Assembly (NCBI GenBank): GCA_040882555.1
Contig: JBBEBC010000014.1
Span: 1-7,844, forward strand
From: M30B66 sp040882555
Lineage (GTDB): Bacteria > Bacteroidota > Bacteroidia > M30B66
Length of the DNA: 7,844 bases
Reading direction: 5' to 3'
The position numbers were made by a program, and so were the translations under genes. Of this stretch, positions 6,002-7,844 are shown piece by piece. The notes under the pieces are model-generated. The model saw only the letters and a program-made list of their open reading frames with translations. It ran no database searches and was not told where the DNA came from. How positions within the stretch are numbered: the stretch's first letter is position 1; each line of letters starts with the position of its first letter.

Positions 6002-6008
6002 AAACATA
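6001..6008 (-). promoter_or_regulatory. -7 element for the LamG gene
   Basis: Read on the minus strand, TATGTTTG matches TAnnTTTG perfectly. The predicted start near 5997 gives a leader of about 26 nt. No exact -33 TTG is seen; the expected position is near a T-rich stretch inside a small AATTCT/AGAATT inverted repeat (6015-6033). Confidence 0.6.
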
Positions 6009-6081
6009 ATTGATAATTCTCCTAAAAAGAATTCATGTAGGAATAATGCAATAAAAGGAATACCACTCTAAACGCTAAGAA

Positions 6082-7404
6082 TCAACCTTTCCTTCTTGGC
6101 TTATTATATTTTTCACGCATCTGCTGAGCTCGGGTTTTTCGAACATTTACTTTCTTGTTCTTGTCCTTTTTCTCGTGAAATGCAGGGCCTGGAGTATAAT
6201 TTCTAGGCTTCACTTTAGAACCAGGCATGTTTATTTTAGGCATTTCATCAAGCGTTAGCTTTTCAGAAATTTCAACATCTTCATGCATCTGTTCTCTTGG
6301 GATCTTCATACTCATTAGATCCTCAATTTTACCGACCATTTCGAGTTCTTTCTCTTTAATGAGTGAGATAGCAATACCTTTTTTATCAGCCCTACCCGTT
6401 CTCCCGATACGGTGAATATAATTTTCGGGAGTTTCAGGAATGTCGAAATTAATTACGTGCGAGACCCCTGATATATCAATCCCTCGCGAGAGGATATCAG
6501 TAGCAATAAGAATTCTGTGTTTGCCCTGAGAGAAATTCTCAACAGCCATAAAACGAGTGTTTTGAGCTTTATTTGAGTGGATAACTCCGGCTTCGCCGGG
6601 AAATTCAACTTCGAGATATTCGTACAGTTGGTCGGCAAGCTTTCTACTTCCTGCGAAAAGCAGCACCTTATCCATTCCGTCCTGTTCAAGAAGATAACTG
6701 AGTAGGTTCAGCTTGGTGTGGTGATTTGGAACTTCGTAGGCTGATTGACTTATATTTTCAAGTGGACTGCCTACCGGAGCTGCTTCAATTCTAAGCGGCG
6801 AGATGAAAAAAGTATTGATAATTGCATCTACCTCATCGGATAAAGTAGCCGAAAACATGAGCGTTTGTCTTTTGGGGGGCAATAAATCGAACACCCGCTC
6901 AAGCTGAGGCCTGAAACCCAAATCAAGCATTTCATCTACCTCATCAATAACTACTTTCTTGATGCTTTTGGTTTTAAGAGTTCCGTCGAGTATTAAATCG
7001 AGCAAGCGCCCTGGAGTAGCAACCAAAAAGTCGCAACCTTTAAGCACTTCGGCCCTCTGAGTTCGGATATTCGCCCCTCCATAAACCCCAAGAGCCGATA
7101 CATTCATGTATTTAGAGAGTTTAATAATCTCATCTACTACCTGAACAACAAGTTCGCGAGTAGGAACAAGAATTAAGACCTGAGGCACTTTATTCTTTGA
7201 AAACTGCCAAAGTCTGAGACAAGGCAACAGATAAGCAACAGTTTTTCCTGTGCCGGTTTGAGCAATACCAACGACATCAGCTCCTGACATCATGGTTGAG
7301 AATGCCCTTTCCTGAATCGGTGTAGGGTGCTCAAAGCCAAGCTCCTCTAATGCATTAAATATGGGCGTATTAAGATTAAGATCCTTAAAGGTTGGTTTAC
7401 TCAT
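6082..7404 (-). CDS. DEAD-box ATP-dependent RNA helicase (DEVD variant)
   Basis: From the ATG complementary to 7402-7404 the protein has 440 residues and a complete helicase core. The Q motif is at about 5-31 (F6 and Q31 in PTPIQ), Walker A AQTGTGKT at 48-55, PTREL at 81-85, GG at 109-110, TPGR at 130-133, DEVD at 154-157, SAT at 185-187, TDILSRGID at 302-310 and HRIGRTGR at 331-338. It should unwind RNA duplexes using ATP, in ribosome assembly or RNA turnover. The tail from about 395 is rich in Lys and Arg and probably binds RNA. Motif II reads DEVD instead of DEAD; Val replaces the small Ala while both acidic residues remain, so activity is expected. The frame is open 35 codons further upstream, but that would pass through the -7 element and into the repeat array, so this start is chosen. 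Confidence 0.95.
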   Translation of the reverse strand: MSKPTFKDLNLNTPIFNALEELGFEHPTPIQERAFSTMMSGADVVGIAQTGTGKTVAYLLPCLRLWQFSKNKVPQVLILVPTRELVVQVVDEIIKLSKYMNVSALGVYGGANIRTQRAEVLKGCDFLVATPGRLLDLILDGTLKTKSIKKVVIDEVDEMLDLGFRPQLERVFDLLPPKRQTLMFSATLSDEVDAIINTFFISPLRIEAAPVGSPLENISQSAYEVPNHHTKLNLLSYLLEQDGMDKVLLFAGSRKLADQLYEYLEVEFPGEAGVIHSNKAQNTRFMAVENFSQGKHRILIATDILSRGIDISGVSHVINFDIPETPENYIHRIGRTGRADKKGIAISLIKEKELEMVGKIEDLMSMKIPREQMHEDVEISEKLTLDEMPKINMPGSKVKPRNYTPGPAFHEKKDKNKKVNVRKTRAQQMREKYNKPRRKG

Positions 7405-7420
7405 AATGTGTACAGAGGTG

Positions 7421-7428
7421 CAAAGGTA
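7421..7428 (-). promoter_or_regulatory. -7 element for the DEAD-box helicase gene
   Basis: Read on the minus strand, TACCTTTG matches TAnnTTTG perfectly. The predicted start near 7417 gives a leader of about 13 nt to the ATG at 7404, which also supports that start codon over the upstream ones. No clear -33 TTG was found. Confidence 0.62.
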
Positions 7429-7501
7429 TCTGAATATTGGGCGTTTTCTACACTTTTGTCTATTGATGGTGGCTTGAGCATTTGACCTTTGTCCTAGTTT
7501 G

Positions 7502-7817
7502 GACCTCATCCCCTCCTTCGACAGGCTCAGGAGCGATTTGCTGAATTTGAATGGAAAGTAGTTGGACTTTATGACCTCTCCCCCTCCTTCGACAGGCTCA
7601 GGAGCGATTTGCTGAATTTGAATGGAAAGTAGCTGGACTTTATGACCTCTCCCCCTCCTTCGACAGGCTCAGGAGAGATTGACTGAATTTGAATGGAAAG
7701 TAGTTGGGCTTTATGACCTCACCCCCTCCTTCGACAGGCTCAGGAGCGATTTGCTGAATTTGAATGGAAAGTAGTTGGACTTTATGACCTCACCCCCTCC
7801 TTCGACAGGCTCAGGAG
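7502..7817. repeat. Tandem array of about 4.5 copies of a 71-bp unit
   Basis: The shared segment CCTCCTTCGACAGGCTCAGG starts at 7512, 7583, 7654, 7725 and 7796, an exact 71-bp period. Four complete units plus a partial fifth are present. Each unit has this core (reverse CCTGAGCCTGTCGAAGG), then a GATTTGCTGAATTTGAATGG segment, then GGACTTTATGACCTC with small changes. Unit 3 differs most (GAGAGATTGACTG for GAGCGATTTGCTG); others vary at one or two bases. The core resembles a short element I recall as dispersed in many bacterial genomes, a memory-based remark. 71 is not a multiple of three and the copies contain stops, so the array as a whole is not a coding repeat. Between the helicase ATG and the array (7405-7501) only the helicase promoter is seen, and after it (7818-7844) nothing identifiable. 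Confidence 0.92.
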
Positions 7818-7844
7818 AGGCATATTTAACCTTCACCACCTTCT

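Noticed and set aside
6227..6689. Open frames overlapping the helicase gene in other frames
   Set aside because: They overlap the helicase C-terminal half, which has clear conserved motifs, and show no recognisable domain.
7405..7509. 35-codon N-terminal extension of the helicase frame starting at an ATG in the repeat array
   Set aside because: The extension spans the perfect -7 element TACCTTTG (7421-7428) and repeat sequence. Family alignment starts at MSKPTFKDL, so the start at 7404 is far more likely.
7502..7817. CRISPR array interpretation of the tandem repeats
   Set aside because: The whole 71-bp unit is repeated, including the stretches that would be spacers, and no cas gene is present. 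This is a tandem repeat, not a repeat-spacer array.

Overview
The window looks like a chromosomal piece of a Bacteroidota (probably Flavobacteriia- or Cytophagia-like) genome. The evidence is low GC content, several near-perfect Bacteroidota sigma-A -7 elements (TAnnTTTG) just upstream of genes, AT-rich translation starts without Shine-Dalgarno sites, a small Cys-rich lipoprotein, and a secreted LamG protein ending in a type IX secretion (Por) sorting domain.

Layout: (1) 1-592, minus strand: N-terminal part of a Tat-exported SoxB/5'-nucleotidase-like metallophosphoesterase that runs off the left edge. (2) 593-1127: a 535-bp gap with no convincing gene but several inverted repeats, the best being a 63-nt hairpin at 860-922. 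(3) 1128-1349: small Cys-rich lipoprotein with a strong terminator at 1396-1430. (4) 1484-2371: EamA/DMT-family transporter whose -7 element places the predicted transcription start on the A of its ATG (leaderless mRNA). (5) 2426-4963: a TetR-family regulator, an SDR oxidoreductase and a membrane-anchored metallo-beta-lactamase-fold hydrolase of the NAPE-PLD/UlaG type, all on the plus strand. (6) 4967-5971, minus strand: LamG-domain protein with a T9SS sorting tail, convergent with the hydrolase and only 3 nt away. (7) 6082-7404, minus strand: DEAD-box RNA helicase with DEVD in motif II. (8) 7502-7817: about 4.5 tandem copies of an exact 71-bp unit containing a CCTGAGCCTGTCGAAGG-type core.

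The most coherent unit is the TetR-SDR-hydrolase cluster. The same palindromic operator, with core AGTGATTACT, lies over the regulator's own predicted start site and again immediately upstream of the SDR. This implies a self-regulated module in which one repressor controls an NADP-type dehydrogenase and an envelope-facing hydrolase separated by 2 nt. The combination suggests sensing and processing of a hydrophobic or lipid-like compound; this is inference, and the substrate cannot be read from the sequence. The remaining genes look like ordinary housekeeping or envelope genes. No tRNA, rRNA, CRISPR array, transposase or phage gene was seen.
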